Source of the DNA: a bacterium
GTDB lineage: Bacteria > T1Sed10-126
NCBI GenBank assembly: GCA_003554945.1
Contig: PWHN01000095.1
Span: forward strand, 1 to 20,171
Direction: 5' to 3'
Length of the DNA: 20,171 bases
Made by a program: the position numbers and the translations under genes. Position 1 is the stretch's first letter. Each line of letters begins with the position of its first letter. Shown piece by piece: positions 14,292 through 20,171 of this stretch. The notes below the pieces were generated by a model. The model saw only the letters and a list, made by a program, of their open reading frames with translations, made no database searches and was not told the DNA's origin.

Positions 14292-15520
14292 ACTTTATTC
14301 AAAGCCTCCACAATCTCCTTTTTAAGCTCTTCATAATCTTCCAGTCCGACACATATTCGAACAAGGTCCTCGGTAACGCCCATGGCCCGTTTTTCGTCGG
14401 GATCAAGATCCCGACATATTGTTGATGCCGGATGGATAGCCATACTGCAGGTATCTCCAATATTGACCATGTTTTTAATCAAGTGTAGTGCATTTAAGAA
14501 TTTAAAACATTTTTCTTTTGTTCCCAGTTTCATGGTTAAGATCGCGCCGTAGCGGTTGTTGAATTGTTTTTTGGCCAGTTCGTGATCGGGGTGCTCGCGA
14601 AGCCCCGGGTAGTTAAGTTCCTTAATTTCGGGATGATCCCTGAGCTGTTTGGCCAGCCGCAGTGAATTATTGCAGTGCCGTTTTATACGCGTTCCGAGTG
14701 TTTTCAGGCCGCGAAGCGTCAAACGAGCATTGGCGGGCGATTGATTGGCTCCCAGGGTGCGAATACCCCGCCAGCGTAGCTCGGCCAGAAAGGCCAGCTC
14801 ACCATACTCCGAATAGTTTTCTTTTAAATGTGGGTTTTTATCCCAGCTATACCCGCCGCAGTCAACCACACAACCGCCGACTGCATCTCCATGTCCGCTT
14901 ATAAATTTTGTTGTCGAGTGAATCACAATTCCCGCCCCCTCTTTTGCCGGCTGAAAGAGCAGGGGAGTGGTGACAGTACTGTCGACGACAAGCGGAATTT
15001 TGTAATCGCTGGCAATTTCAGCCAGGGCATTTAAATCAGCCACTCTCAATCCGGGGTTGCTGATAGTCTCAACAAAAATCATTCGGGTGTTTTTGTCAAT
15101 TGCGTCTGAAAATTTTTTCGGTCGGCGTACCGGTAAAAAACGGCTTTCGATACCGTAGTCAGGAAGTAGCCGCGAGAAAAGTGAATAGGTGCCGCCGAAT
15201 AATTCTTGTGACGTAACAATAGAATCTCCCGCGCGTGCCAGAGTCAATACAGTAGCTGCGATCGCCGCCATACCGGATGCCGTGGTTGCGGCGCCGATAC
15301 CGCCCTCCAGATCGGTTAACCGCTGTTCAAGAGCGGCCAGCGTTGGATTGCTCAGGCGGGAATACAGGTGACCAAACTCTCTGCCGGCAAAGATCGCCTC
15401 CAGTTCTTCCGGTGACTCGCGGGCGAAAGCGGTCGCCTCAACCAGGGGGGTGGCCGAAGGCTTTCCCCTGTAGGTGACATCGGGACTAAAGTGGCTCTCC
15501 TGGCCGTCAGGGTTATTCAC
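14288..15520 (-). CDS. metY: O-acetylhomoserine sulfhydrylase (MetY-type Cys/Met metabolism PLP enzyme)
   Basis: A 410-residue PLP enzyme of the cystathionine-gamma-synthase family. Motifs include YSRLSNPTLAALEQRLTDLEGG around 53-74, ASGMAAI near 81, the ETISNPGLRV segment near 151, VVDSTVTTPLL with Asp180, and the PLP lysine Lys205 in HSTTKFISGHGD. Fragments such as GNQSP-like GANQSPANARLTLRGLKTL and NMVNIGDTCSMAIHPAST match the O-acetylhomoserine sulfhydrylase branch more than MetB or MetC. Beside a ThiS-like carrier and a JAMM protease, it may accept sulfur from a carrier thiocarboxylate as described for Wolinella MetY, instead of only free sulfide. The start is GTG with GGGTGGCGGG ahead of it, two bases after the carrier gene ends. 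Confidence 0.9.
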   Translation of the reverse strand: MNNPDGQESHFSPDVTYRGKPSATPLVEATAFARESPEELEAIFAGREFGHLYSRLSNPTLAALEQRLTDLEGGIGAATTASGMAAIAATVLTLARAGDSIVTSQELFGGTYSLFSRLLPDYGIESRFLPVRRPKKFSDAIDKNTRMIFVETISNPGLRVADLNALAEIASDYKIPLVVDSTVTTPLLFQPAKEGAGIVIHSTTKFISGHGDAVGGCVVDCGGYSWDKNPHLKENYSEYGELAFLAELRWRGIRTLGANQSPANARLTLRGLKTLGTRIKRHCNNSLRLAKQLRDHPEIKELNYPGLREHPDHELAKKQFNNRYGAILTMKLGTKEKCFKFLNALHLIKNMVNIGDTCSMAIHPASTICRDLDPDEKRAMGVTEDLVRICVGLEDYEELKKEIVEALNKV

Positions 15521-15522
15521 CG

Positions 15523-15729
15523 TTACCCGCCACCCATAAAATAGAGAAATTCAACACTGTCACCGTCTGAAATCGAGGTCTCATCAAAATTACTGCGCGA
15601 AATCACTTCGCCGTTAAGTTCCACGGAGACCTGTTGGGGCATATCAACGTCTAGTTTTTCGAGTAGCTCAGGAATTTTAATTTGCTCACCCTCAAGTTCT
15701 GTCTCTTCACCATTAACAGTTATCTGCAA
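15523..15729 (-). CDS. ThiS/MoaD-like sulfur carrier protein
   Basis: A 68-residue ubiquitin-fold carrier of the ThiS family. It begins MQITVNGEETEL, has a central VSVELNGEVISRSNF, then SDGDSVEFLYFMGGG, ending in the diglycine needed for adenylation and thiocarboxylate formation. It lies between cysK and metY and shares the operon with a ThiF-like activator and a JAMM protease, with no thiG, thiE or thiH, so a role in cysteine or homocysteine synthesis (CysO/HcyS-like) is more likely than thiamine synthesis. The start codon is TTG, seven bases after GAGGAGG, which is encoded in the last cysK codons. It ends in a glycine, not in an extra alanine as the HcyS precursor does, so trimming before use may not be needed. 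Confidence 0.9.
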   Translation of the reverse strand: MQITVNGEETELEGEQIKIPELLEKLDVDMPQQVSVELNGEVISRSNFDETSISDGDSVEFLYFMGGG

Positions 15730-15731
15730 AG

Positions 15732-16661
15732 TTAATCCTCCTCGCTTTGGTATAGAGTTGTGCTCAGGTAACGCTCACCGCTGTCGGGAAAGATTACAAC
15801 TATTTTTTTGCCCCTGTTTTCCTCTCGTCGGGCGACTTTTAGTGCGGCAGCCAGGGCTGCTCCCGAGGAAATTCCGACGAGAAGTCCCTCGTTGGATGCA
15901 ATTTCACGGGCGGTTTGCATTGCCACCTCGTTTTCAACCTGTTGAACTTCGTCCAGGATAGAGGTATCAAGTATTTCGGGCACAAAGCCGGCACCGATTC
16001 CCTGTATCATGTGTGGTCCCGGCTCGCCACCGGAAAGAACTGCTGAGTCTTTCGGTTCTAGACCAATTAATTCAATAGAGTCATTTCTCTCCTTGAGAAA
16101 CTTTCCTGCCCCTGTTATTGTGCCTCCCGTGCCAATTCCGGCGACAAAAATATCAACCTCCCCATCGGTGTCCTCCCAGATTTCTGGGCCGGTAGTTCGG
16201 TAATGTATCTCCGGGTTAGCGGGGTTTTTGAACTGTTGGGGCATAAAAGCGTTGTCGTTCTCCGCGACGATTTCTTCGGCTTTTTCGACGGCTCCATTCA
16301 TTCCGCCTTCCGCCGGTGTAAGCACCAGTTTGGCACCAAGTGCAGCGAGTAGAGAACGCCGCTCCATACTCATGGATTCGGGCATCGTGAGAATTAGCTG
16401 GTAACCGCGAGCCGCGCAGACAGAAGCCAGACCTATTCCCGTGTTACCGCTGGTTGGTTCAACTACGATGGTATCGGAAGTGATATTTCCGTCTTCTTCT
16501 GCCTGTAGTATCATCGAGGTTCCGATGCGATCTTTTACGGAACCCCCGGGATTGTGAAATTCCAGTTTTGCATAGATTTCAGCGCCATTATCGACAAAAT
16601 TATTAAGACGTATTAAAGGAGTAGACCCGATAAGCTCAGTAAAATCTTCAGCAAAATTCAT
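15732..16661 (-). CDS. cysK: Cysteine synthase (O-acetylserine sulfhydrylase)
   Basis: A 309-residue fold-type II PLP enzyme making cysteine from O-acetylserine and sulfide. It carries IGSTPLIRL at 11-19, [11 protein letters not shown] with PLP lysine Lys43, the substrate loop [25 protein letters not shown] for cofactor phosphate, [14 protein letters not shown], and GISSGAA. These match the CysK branch; the carrier-dependent CysM of mycobacteria is a relative, and sequence alone does not tell whether this one can use a thiocarboxylate. The ATG follows GGAGGT by eight bases. It is the first gene of the twelve-gene minus-strand cluster and sits behind its strong promoter. In Bacillus, CysK also acts as the cysteine sensor for the Rrf2-type repressor CymR, relevant because an Rrf2 gene lies at the other end of the cluster. 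Confidence 0.95.
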   Translation of the reverse strand: MNFAEDFTELIGSTPLIRLNNFVDNGAEIYAKLEFHNPGGSVKDRIGTSMILQAEEDGNITSDTIVVEPTSGNTGIGLASVCAARGYQLILTMPESMSMERRSLLAALGAKLVLTPAEGGMNGAVEKAEEIVAENDNAFMPQQFKNPANPEIHYRTTGPEIWEDTDGEVDIFVAGIGTGGTITGAGKFLKERNDSIELIGLEPKDSAVLSGGEPGPHMIQGIGAGFVPEILDTSILDEVQQVENEVAMQTAREIASNEGLLVGISSGAALAAALKVARREENRGKKIVVIFPDSGERYLSTTLYQSEED

Positions 16662-16705
16662 AACTAACGACCTCCGAAAGTAAACTAATTTTATTAAGTA
16701 ACTAA

Positions 16706-16734
16706 AGTATAGTAGTAGATGGTCTGCATGTCAA
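16706..16734 (-). promoter_or_regulatory. Near-consensus promoter of the sulfur/siroheme cluster
   Basis: On the minus strand TTGACA (16729-16734) and TATACT (16706-16711) are exactly 17 bases apart, about 45 bases before the cysK ATG. Between the -10 box and the ribosome site the sequence repeats TTAGTTACTT and TTAGTTTACTT in direct orientation, a possible repressor site for the Rrf2 protein. A similar AATTAGTT word occurs in the Rrf2 gene's own promoter. The operator idea is inference. Confidence 0.75.
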
Positions 16735-16863
16735 GGTTTTTTATTCGCGCGCTCAAAATATAAGATTCAACTGCGGTAGCAAGATCACCTCCGTAGGAGA
16801 CAAAATTGTTCAGCTTAAGTCTAACTACTAATCGGACAACTGAAAAGTTAAATTTTAATCAGG

Positions 16864-16892
16864 TTTAAAAAGGGGATAGAATCCGATAAAAT
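16864..16892 (+). promoter_or_regulatory. Candidate promoter for the hydE unit
   Basis: A weak -35 TTTAAA (16864-16869) and a good -10 TAAAAT (16887-16892) are 17 bases apart, about 36 bases before the ATG at 16929. It is the best match in the gap on the plus strand. Confidence 0.4.
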
Positions 16893-16928
16893 ATAACTGC
16901 TTGATTATCACTGGCTGGGGTGAAAATG

Positions 16929-17591
16929 ATGAAAGTCGTCAAAGCGGAAATAAAGTTGCCGCAGCATCTTTCGGTTCATAAAGTAGATGTCAGTCGCGAC
17001 GAGCTCTACAAGGATGCTCGCAAACGGGGGCGCAAGATAGTCTCGCAGAATCGTGCTCTTGATACGTCGGCGCTGCAGAAAATAAAGGAGCGAAAGATCC
17101 ATAAACTCTGGATCAAACGGAGCTATCCCCAGTGGGTTACAGCTCACGAGGCGAGCAAGAGGAATCTGCCGATGCTGGAGACCAGGGATGTCTCTGTTGA
17201 ACGGGGAAAAATGATAAAAAAGATTTCTCAGCTTAATACTGTTCAGGAACTAACTGCTCTGTTGAACAGATATTTAAGTCAGGATCTGCCTGCTCACCGG
17301 CAAAAAAAGATTCTCGATTTTATTGACAAGCTTGAGGAGTTGAAGCCGGAGGTGAAAAGGTTTCGGCAGAATCTGGCTTCTGAAGAAGACGAAAAGAAAA
17401 AAATTGAACTTGCCGAGCAGTTAAAAAAGCCACCCGAACAACTGCAGCCGATTAATTTTCCCAAGGGCTACAGGGAGGGGTTTGCCCGTCGGTATTTAAA
17501 CTATCAGGGTCAGTTACTTGAGGTCAAGAAAGAAATTTCGGAACTTGTGATGAATTCAGAGCGTATGCTGGTTAAAGCGCTTGTCGGTTGA
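16929..17591 (+). CDS. Unrecognised basic, helix-rich cytoplasmic protein upstream of hydE
   Basis: I do not recognise this 220-residue protein. It has no cysteine, no signal peptide and no membrane segment, and it is rich in Lys, Arg and Glu. The stretch at about 20-65, beginning VSRDELYKDARKRGRK and ending KIHKLWIKRS, loosely recalls the small domain (a variant of '..D..G..LL..G..L....I..L...GI..VYV') that precedes some HD-GYP or signalling domains, but no HD-GYP follows. Residues about 90-170 are charged helices that could form coiled coil, and 185-220 another helix. Starts are possible at GTG 16920, ATG 16926 and ATG 16929; GGGGTGA is best placed for 16929. It ends 10 bases before the hydE ATG, so the two are probably co-transcribed; a link with hydrogenase maturation or hydrogen sensing is only a guess. 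Confidence 0.7.
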   Translation: MKVVKAEIKLPQHLSVHKVDVSRDELYKDARKRGRKIVSQNRALDTSALQKIKERKIHKLWIKRSYPQWVTAHEASKRNLPMLETRDVSVERGKMIKKISQLNTVQELTALLNRYLSQDLPAHRQKKILDFIDKLEELKPEVKRFRQNLASEEDEKKKIELAEQLKKPPEQLQPINFPKGYREGFARRYLNYQGQLLEVKKEISELVMNSERMLVKALVG

Positions 17592-17601
17592 AATATGTTT
17601 T

Positions 17602-18633
17602 ATGAACCTGTTAAAAGAGCTGAATGAAAAAAAAGAGTGGCTGCGGAAGTTAGCCACTCTGCTTGCGCGTCCGGCCGGCGCGACTGAGCTATACCGCCTC
17701 GCTGACGCGGTCAGACGGAAGCACACCGGTGATGAAGTTCACGTTCGGGGGATCATTGAATTTTCCAACCATTGCTCAAAAAATTGTCTTTATTGTGGTA
17801 TTCGTCGGGCAAGCCGCGCGCAAAAACGTTACTGTATGTCAGCGGATGAAATCGTAACAACCGCTACCCGTGCGACCGAGTTTGGCTACGGTACTGTTGT
17901 CCTGCAGTCGGGGGAACCGGCCCCGTATGAGATTAACGAACTGTGCGCGATAGTGAGCCGGATAAAAAGTGAAACTGATCTTGCCGTTACTCTCTCCTGT
18001 GGAGTTTATTCTCCGGGCGAATACAAAAACCTGGCCCGAGCCGGTTGTGACCGTTACCTGCTGCGTTTTGAGACATCCAACCCCGATCTCTACAAGAAAT
18101 TGCATCCCGAGTCAAGCTTAAAGAACCGTCTGCAGGCGCTCCAACATATCCGTGAAGCCGGCCTGCAGGTGGGCAGTGGTTTTATGATCGGTCTGCCCGG
18201 CGCCACTCTCGAGGATCTGGCCCGGGACCTTTTGTTGGCCAGCCGGCTGAATCTGGATATGATTGGCTGCGGCCCCTTTCTTCGCTCCCCCGAGACGCCG
18301 CTTGCCGGCGGCAACAGAGCCCTGCTGCACGAGGAACTTTATTTTAAGATCATGGCTCTATTGCGACTGCTTAATCCCTTTGCTCATATCCCCGCCACTA
18401 CCGCTTTCGATAGCCTGACAGGGCAGGGGCGTGATCTTGTTCTGCAGCGCGGGGGTAACGTCTTCATGCCCAACCTCACTCCAACCCGCTACCGCAAACA
18501 GTATCAGCTTTACCCGGACAAACCCTGTGTCGACGAAGAGGCTGACCGCTGCGCCGGCTGTGTTAAGGCGCGACTGAAAAGCCTCGGTCGTCCCCTGGCC
18601 AGCGGCCCCGGTCACTCTCTGATCCCGAGCTAA
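17602..18633 (+). CDS. hydE: [FeFe]-hydrogenase H-cluster radical SAM maturase HydE
   Basis: A radical SAM enzyme that, with HydF and HydG, builds the diiron subcluster of [FeFe]-hydrogenase. The 343-residue product has VRGIIEFSNHCSKNCLYCGI with the SAM-cluster cysteines 58, 62 and 65, VLQSGE near 100, LRFETSNP near 154, SGFMIGLPG near 192, IGCGPFLRSPETPL near 221, IPATTAFD near 263 and GGNVFMPNLTPTRYRKQYQLYP. The C-terminal second-cluster cysteines of HydE are present with the usual spacing (Cys309-x7-Cys317-x2-Cys320). The frame is open from TTG at 17581, but the ATG at 17602 fits the family start and follows the upstream stop by ten bases; the ribosome site is weak, suggesting coupling. 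No hydF, hydG or hydrogenase gene is in the window. Confidence 0.93.
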   Translation: MNLLKELNEKKEWLRKLATLLARPAGATELYRLADAVRRKHTGDEVHVRGIIEFSNHCSKNCLYCGIRRASRAQKRYCMSADEIVTTATRATEFGYGTVVLQSGEPAPYEINELCAIVSRIKSETDLAVTLSCGVYSPGEYKNLARAGCDRYLLRFETSNPDLYKKLHPESSLKNRLQALQHIREAGLQVGSGFMIGLPGATLEDLARDLLLASRLNLDMIGCGPFLRSPETPLAGGNRALLHEELYFKIMALLRLLNPFAHIPATTAFDSLTGQGRDLVLQRGGNVFMPNLTPTRYRKQYQLYPDKPCVDEEADRCAGCVKARLKSLGRPLASGPGHSLIPS

Positions 18634-19019
18634 ATTCTCGTTTCGGAAACTTCCCTTTTGATTGACAGCCAAACTCTCTCCACTTAAATAATCTATCACT
18701 ATCTCTTCAGTTGGCTAGTATATCTTGAATTTCCTATTCCAAAATTTTCCTTGACATATATAGGATAGACCCCTATACTATATATGTCGAGCATAGTTGT
18801 CATTTAAAACTGCCGAAAAATTTGGTTCTGCTGAAATCATTTTTACCATCTTAGAGAGCAATTGATTAGTGCCACTTTTTAAATATCTCTAACTTTAATT
18901 AGGTTACTCAAATTAGTCCCAACACCGATTTCAATAGAGCTAAAAAATTAGATATATCGTGCAGTTGGGAGTATCATTTAGAAACAGAGCGAGAGGAATT
19001 TTTTAAAAAGGTGTTTGCC
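18634..19019. other. AT-rich non-coding region before the efflux genes
   Basis: No gene is visible in these 386 bases. They hold a strong promoter embedded in an inverted repeat (18751-18788). After it come about 230 bases of AT-rich leader before the first start codon, where I see no clear riboswitch or terminator. No convincing terminator follows hydE either; only a four-base CGAG/CTCG stem lies at its end. Confidence 0.5.
18751..18788 (+). promoter_or_regulatory. Consensus-like promoter inside a perfect 11-bp inverted repeat
   Basis: TTGACA (18751-18756) and TATACT (18774-18779) are 17 bases apart. GACATATATAG (18753-18763) and CTATATATGTC (18778-18788) are perfect inverted arms, so one arm overlaps the -35 box and the other the -10 box. 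A second, nested dyad TATAGG (18759-18764) / CCTATA (18772-18777) lies in the spacer. A repressor bound here would cover both promoter boxes. Downstream are a small membrane protein and a metal-efflux-type TolC, so a metal-responsive repressor is a fair guess, but the regulator is not in the window. Confidence 0.75.
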
Positions 19020-19316
19020 GTGAATGACTTGAATGATTTGTTTATTGTATCAATTGTCCTGTCAGTTTTTCTTTTTACGCTCTGTGTTACAGTGGCGGGC
19101 AGTTTTTTGCTCTGTCATTTTTCTGATTTGTCGGTAACTCTCCCCGCCATGGCTTCTCTGTTGTTAATATCTGTTTTTGTCGGGCTGTTACTCCTGAAAA
19201 GGTCTATAACCGCTGATGCTCAAGATAATAACATGACTGAATGGTTTCTTTTTCTTTTCTTAAAACCCACCGTATTCACTCGACGATACCTGCTCAACCA
19301 GGTTTTTATTCTATAG
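19020..19316 (+). CDS. Small two-helix membrane protein, unknown function
   Basis: I do not recognise this 98-residue protein. It has two hydrophobic segments, about residues 7-32 and 38-60, then a polar link (ITADAQDNNMTEW) and a basic, partly hydrophobic tail ending FTRRYLLNQVFIL. Two cysteines (22, 32) lie in or near the first helix. The reading frame opens at GTG 19011, but AAGGTG lies six bases before the second GTG at 19020, so I prefer that. It sits 155 bases before the tolC-like gene, downstream of the palindromic promoter, and may belong to the same efflux unit. It could also be a chance AT-rich frame. Confidence 0.5.
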   Translation: MNDLNDLFIVSIVLSVFLFTLCVTVAGSFLLCHFSDLSVTLPAMASLLLISVFVGLLLLKRSITADAQDNNMTEWFLFLFLKPTVFTRRYLLNQVFIL

Positions 19317-19471
19317 AGCTTACCTCTAATTTTCCTTCTTTTTCAAAAGTTCGTTCCCAGTAAATTATTCCATCGTTGATAGTTTGTCGTGTGATCGGAA
19401 GTTAATTCAAAAAACATCTTACTTTATTGAATCTGTTCAGATAAACACAAAAAGTCTTTCGGAGGAAACCG

Positions 19472-20171
19472 ATGAAAATGTTCAATATTTCTAAAGTTCA
19501 GAAAACAATTCCGTGGATTGAGTCTTCGTCGGCTCTGTTTGTCCTTTGCTTATTGTTTTTTTTATTGTTTTTTCCTCATGACTCTGCTCGGGCTGAGTCG
19601 CTTCGCCTTGAGGATCTTGTTCAAATTTCTCTAAATCGACATCCCTCGCTTCAGGCGTTAAGAAGCCAGAAAAATGCGCAGAAACAAAGAGTTGTGCAGG
19701 CCGGTGCTTATGCCAATCCCATGCTTCAATTAGGTGTGATGAATTTACCCGAGGGCCGCTGGAAATTTGGCGAGGACATGATGACTGCTCGATCCGTGGG
19801 TATCATGCAGCGTGTTCACTTTCCAGGCCGATTGACTTTACAACGTGAACAAGCCGGTGAAAAGTTAGAACAATTGTTAGCTCGAATAGAAGAGCTCGAG
19901 TTAAAGCTTACAAATCGTGTGGAAAAGACTTATTTTGATCTGTGGTATAACCGGCGGGCGCAGCAGACAGTGTCCGAACAAATGGATCGGGTGGAGGAAA
20001 TAAACCGAATTGCTAGAATGCATTACAGGGTAGATCGGGGGATTAGAGCGCATGTGGACAGAGCCGAGTCAAGGCTTGCCAGCCTGGAAAACAAACTGGT
20101 GCAGTTGAAACGCAGCGGGGACAATCTACAGCAACGTTTGGCCCGGCTGACTACAATTGCAACCGAGGAAC
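19472..20171 (+). CDS. TolC-family outer membrane efflux protein (N-terminal part, runs off the window)
   Basis: This open frame continues past the window end; 233 codons are visible. GGAGG lies six bases before the ATG. Residues 1-42 look like a Sec signal peptide: a charged start, a long hydrophobic core (ALFVLCLLFFLLFF) and a SARAES cleavage region. The mature part has the TolC/CzcC/CusC pattern: LRLEDLVQISLNRHPSLQALRSQ, then ANPMLQLGVMNLPEG, then a VGIMQRVHFPGRLTLQREQA turn, then long heptad-like helices with KTYFDLWYNRR. The MNLP and PGRL segments resemble the branch linked to heavy-metal RND efflux. The protein would form the outer-membrane trimer of a tripartite pump, implying a two-membrane cell; adaptor and pump genes presumably follow. 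About half of a usual 400-450 residue protein is seen. Confidence 0.85.
   Translation, partial: MKMFNISKVQKTIPWIESSSALFVLCLLFFLLFFPHDSARAESLRLEDLVQISLNRHPSLQALRSQKNAQKQRVVQAGAYANPMLQLGVMNLPEGRWKFGEDMMTARSVGIMQRVHFPGRLTLQREQAGEKLEQLLARIEELELKLTNRVEKTYFDLWYNRRAQQTVSEQMDRVEEINRIARMHYRVDRGIRAHVDRAESRLASLENKLVQLKRSGDNLQQRLARLTTIATEE

Larger units (their letters stand above)
16662..16928. other. Divergent intergenic region between cysK and the hydE operon
   Basis: This 267-base gap holds the cysK promoter (minus) and a candidate promoter for the hydE unit (plus). The middle (16735-16860) is AT-rich with no ORF or stable hairpin apart from CTCC/GGAG (16789-16799). On the minus strand it contains an isolated perfect ribosome-binding sequence, GGAGGTGATC (16783-16792), without a following gene. 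Confidence 0.5.

Noticed and set aside
15523-15729. Thiamine sulfur carrier ThiS
   Set aside because: The sequence fits the family, but no thiazole synthesis gene is nearby and all neighbours are cysteine and methionine genes. I keep the family name without assigning the thiamine role.
18662-18690. Second TTGACA promoter just after hydE
   Set aside because: TTGACA is at 18662-18667, but no good -10 box lies 16-18 bases further on.
18751-18788. MerR-type (CueR-like) activator promoter
   Set aside because: The -35 to -10 spacing is the normal 17 bases; MerR-type promoters need a longer 19-20 base spacer.

Overview
The window reads as a chromosomal segment of an anaerobic, probably fermentative bacterium with an outer membrane. 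The evidence is a HydE-type [FeFe]-hydrogenase maturase, a TolC-type outer-membrane channel with a signal peptide, an oxygen-sensitive type of APS reductase, and many acidic proteins. A Halanaerobiales-like (diderm Firmicute) source would fit, but that is inference; nothing here fixes the taxon. Base composition looks balanced in the genes and AT-rich in the last 1.5 kb.

Layout. (a) 1-600: no gene; a cluster of imperfect palindromes and recurring intergenic repeat units. (b) 720-4197, plus strand: three tightly spaced genes, class II aldolase, a cysteine-desulfurase-like PLP enzyme and hemL. (c) 4211-4627, minus strand: an Rrf2-family repressor with its own promoter. (d) 16661 down to 4713, minus strand: twelve closely packed genes behind one near-consensus promoter, in the order cysK, thiS-like carrier, metY, cysH, thiF-like, JAMM protease, sulfite reductase-TusA fusion, sirC, hemB, hemA, hemC, cobA-hemD. 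(e) 16929-18633, plus strand: an unrecognised basic protein followed by hydE. (f) 18634 to the end, plus strand: a strong promoter inside a perfect inverted repeat, a small two-helix membrane protein and the start of a metal-efflux-type TolC protein that runs off the window.

How the genes work together. The large minus-strand cluster looks like a self-contained sulfur-assimilation module. CysH would reduce APS to sulfite and the Sir fusion would reduce sulfite to sulfide. The ThiF-like enzyme would adenylate the C-terminal GG of the ThiS-like carrier so that it becomes a thiocarboxylate. MetY, and possibly CysK, would transfer that sulfur to an amino-acid acceptor, and the JAMM protease would release the product. 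This matches in content the HcyS/HcyF/HcyD/MetY/Sir thiocarboxylate route described in Wolinella succinogenes and resembles the CysO/CysM/Mec route of mycobacteria. The second half of the cluster (hemA, hemB, hemC, cobA-hemD, sirC, with hemL in the facing operon) makes the tetrapyrrole that becomes siroheme, the cofactor of the sulfite reductase. The cluster therefore encodes both the enzyme and nearly the whole path to its prosthetic group. Sulfate adenylyltransferase and a sirohydrochlorin ferrochelatase are not in the window.

The most unusual single gene is the sulfite reductase: both of its homologous halves carry a complete Cys-x5-Cys...Cys-x3-Cys siroheme/[4Fe-4S] motif, and it ends in a helical segment and a TusA-like domain.
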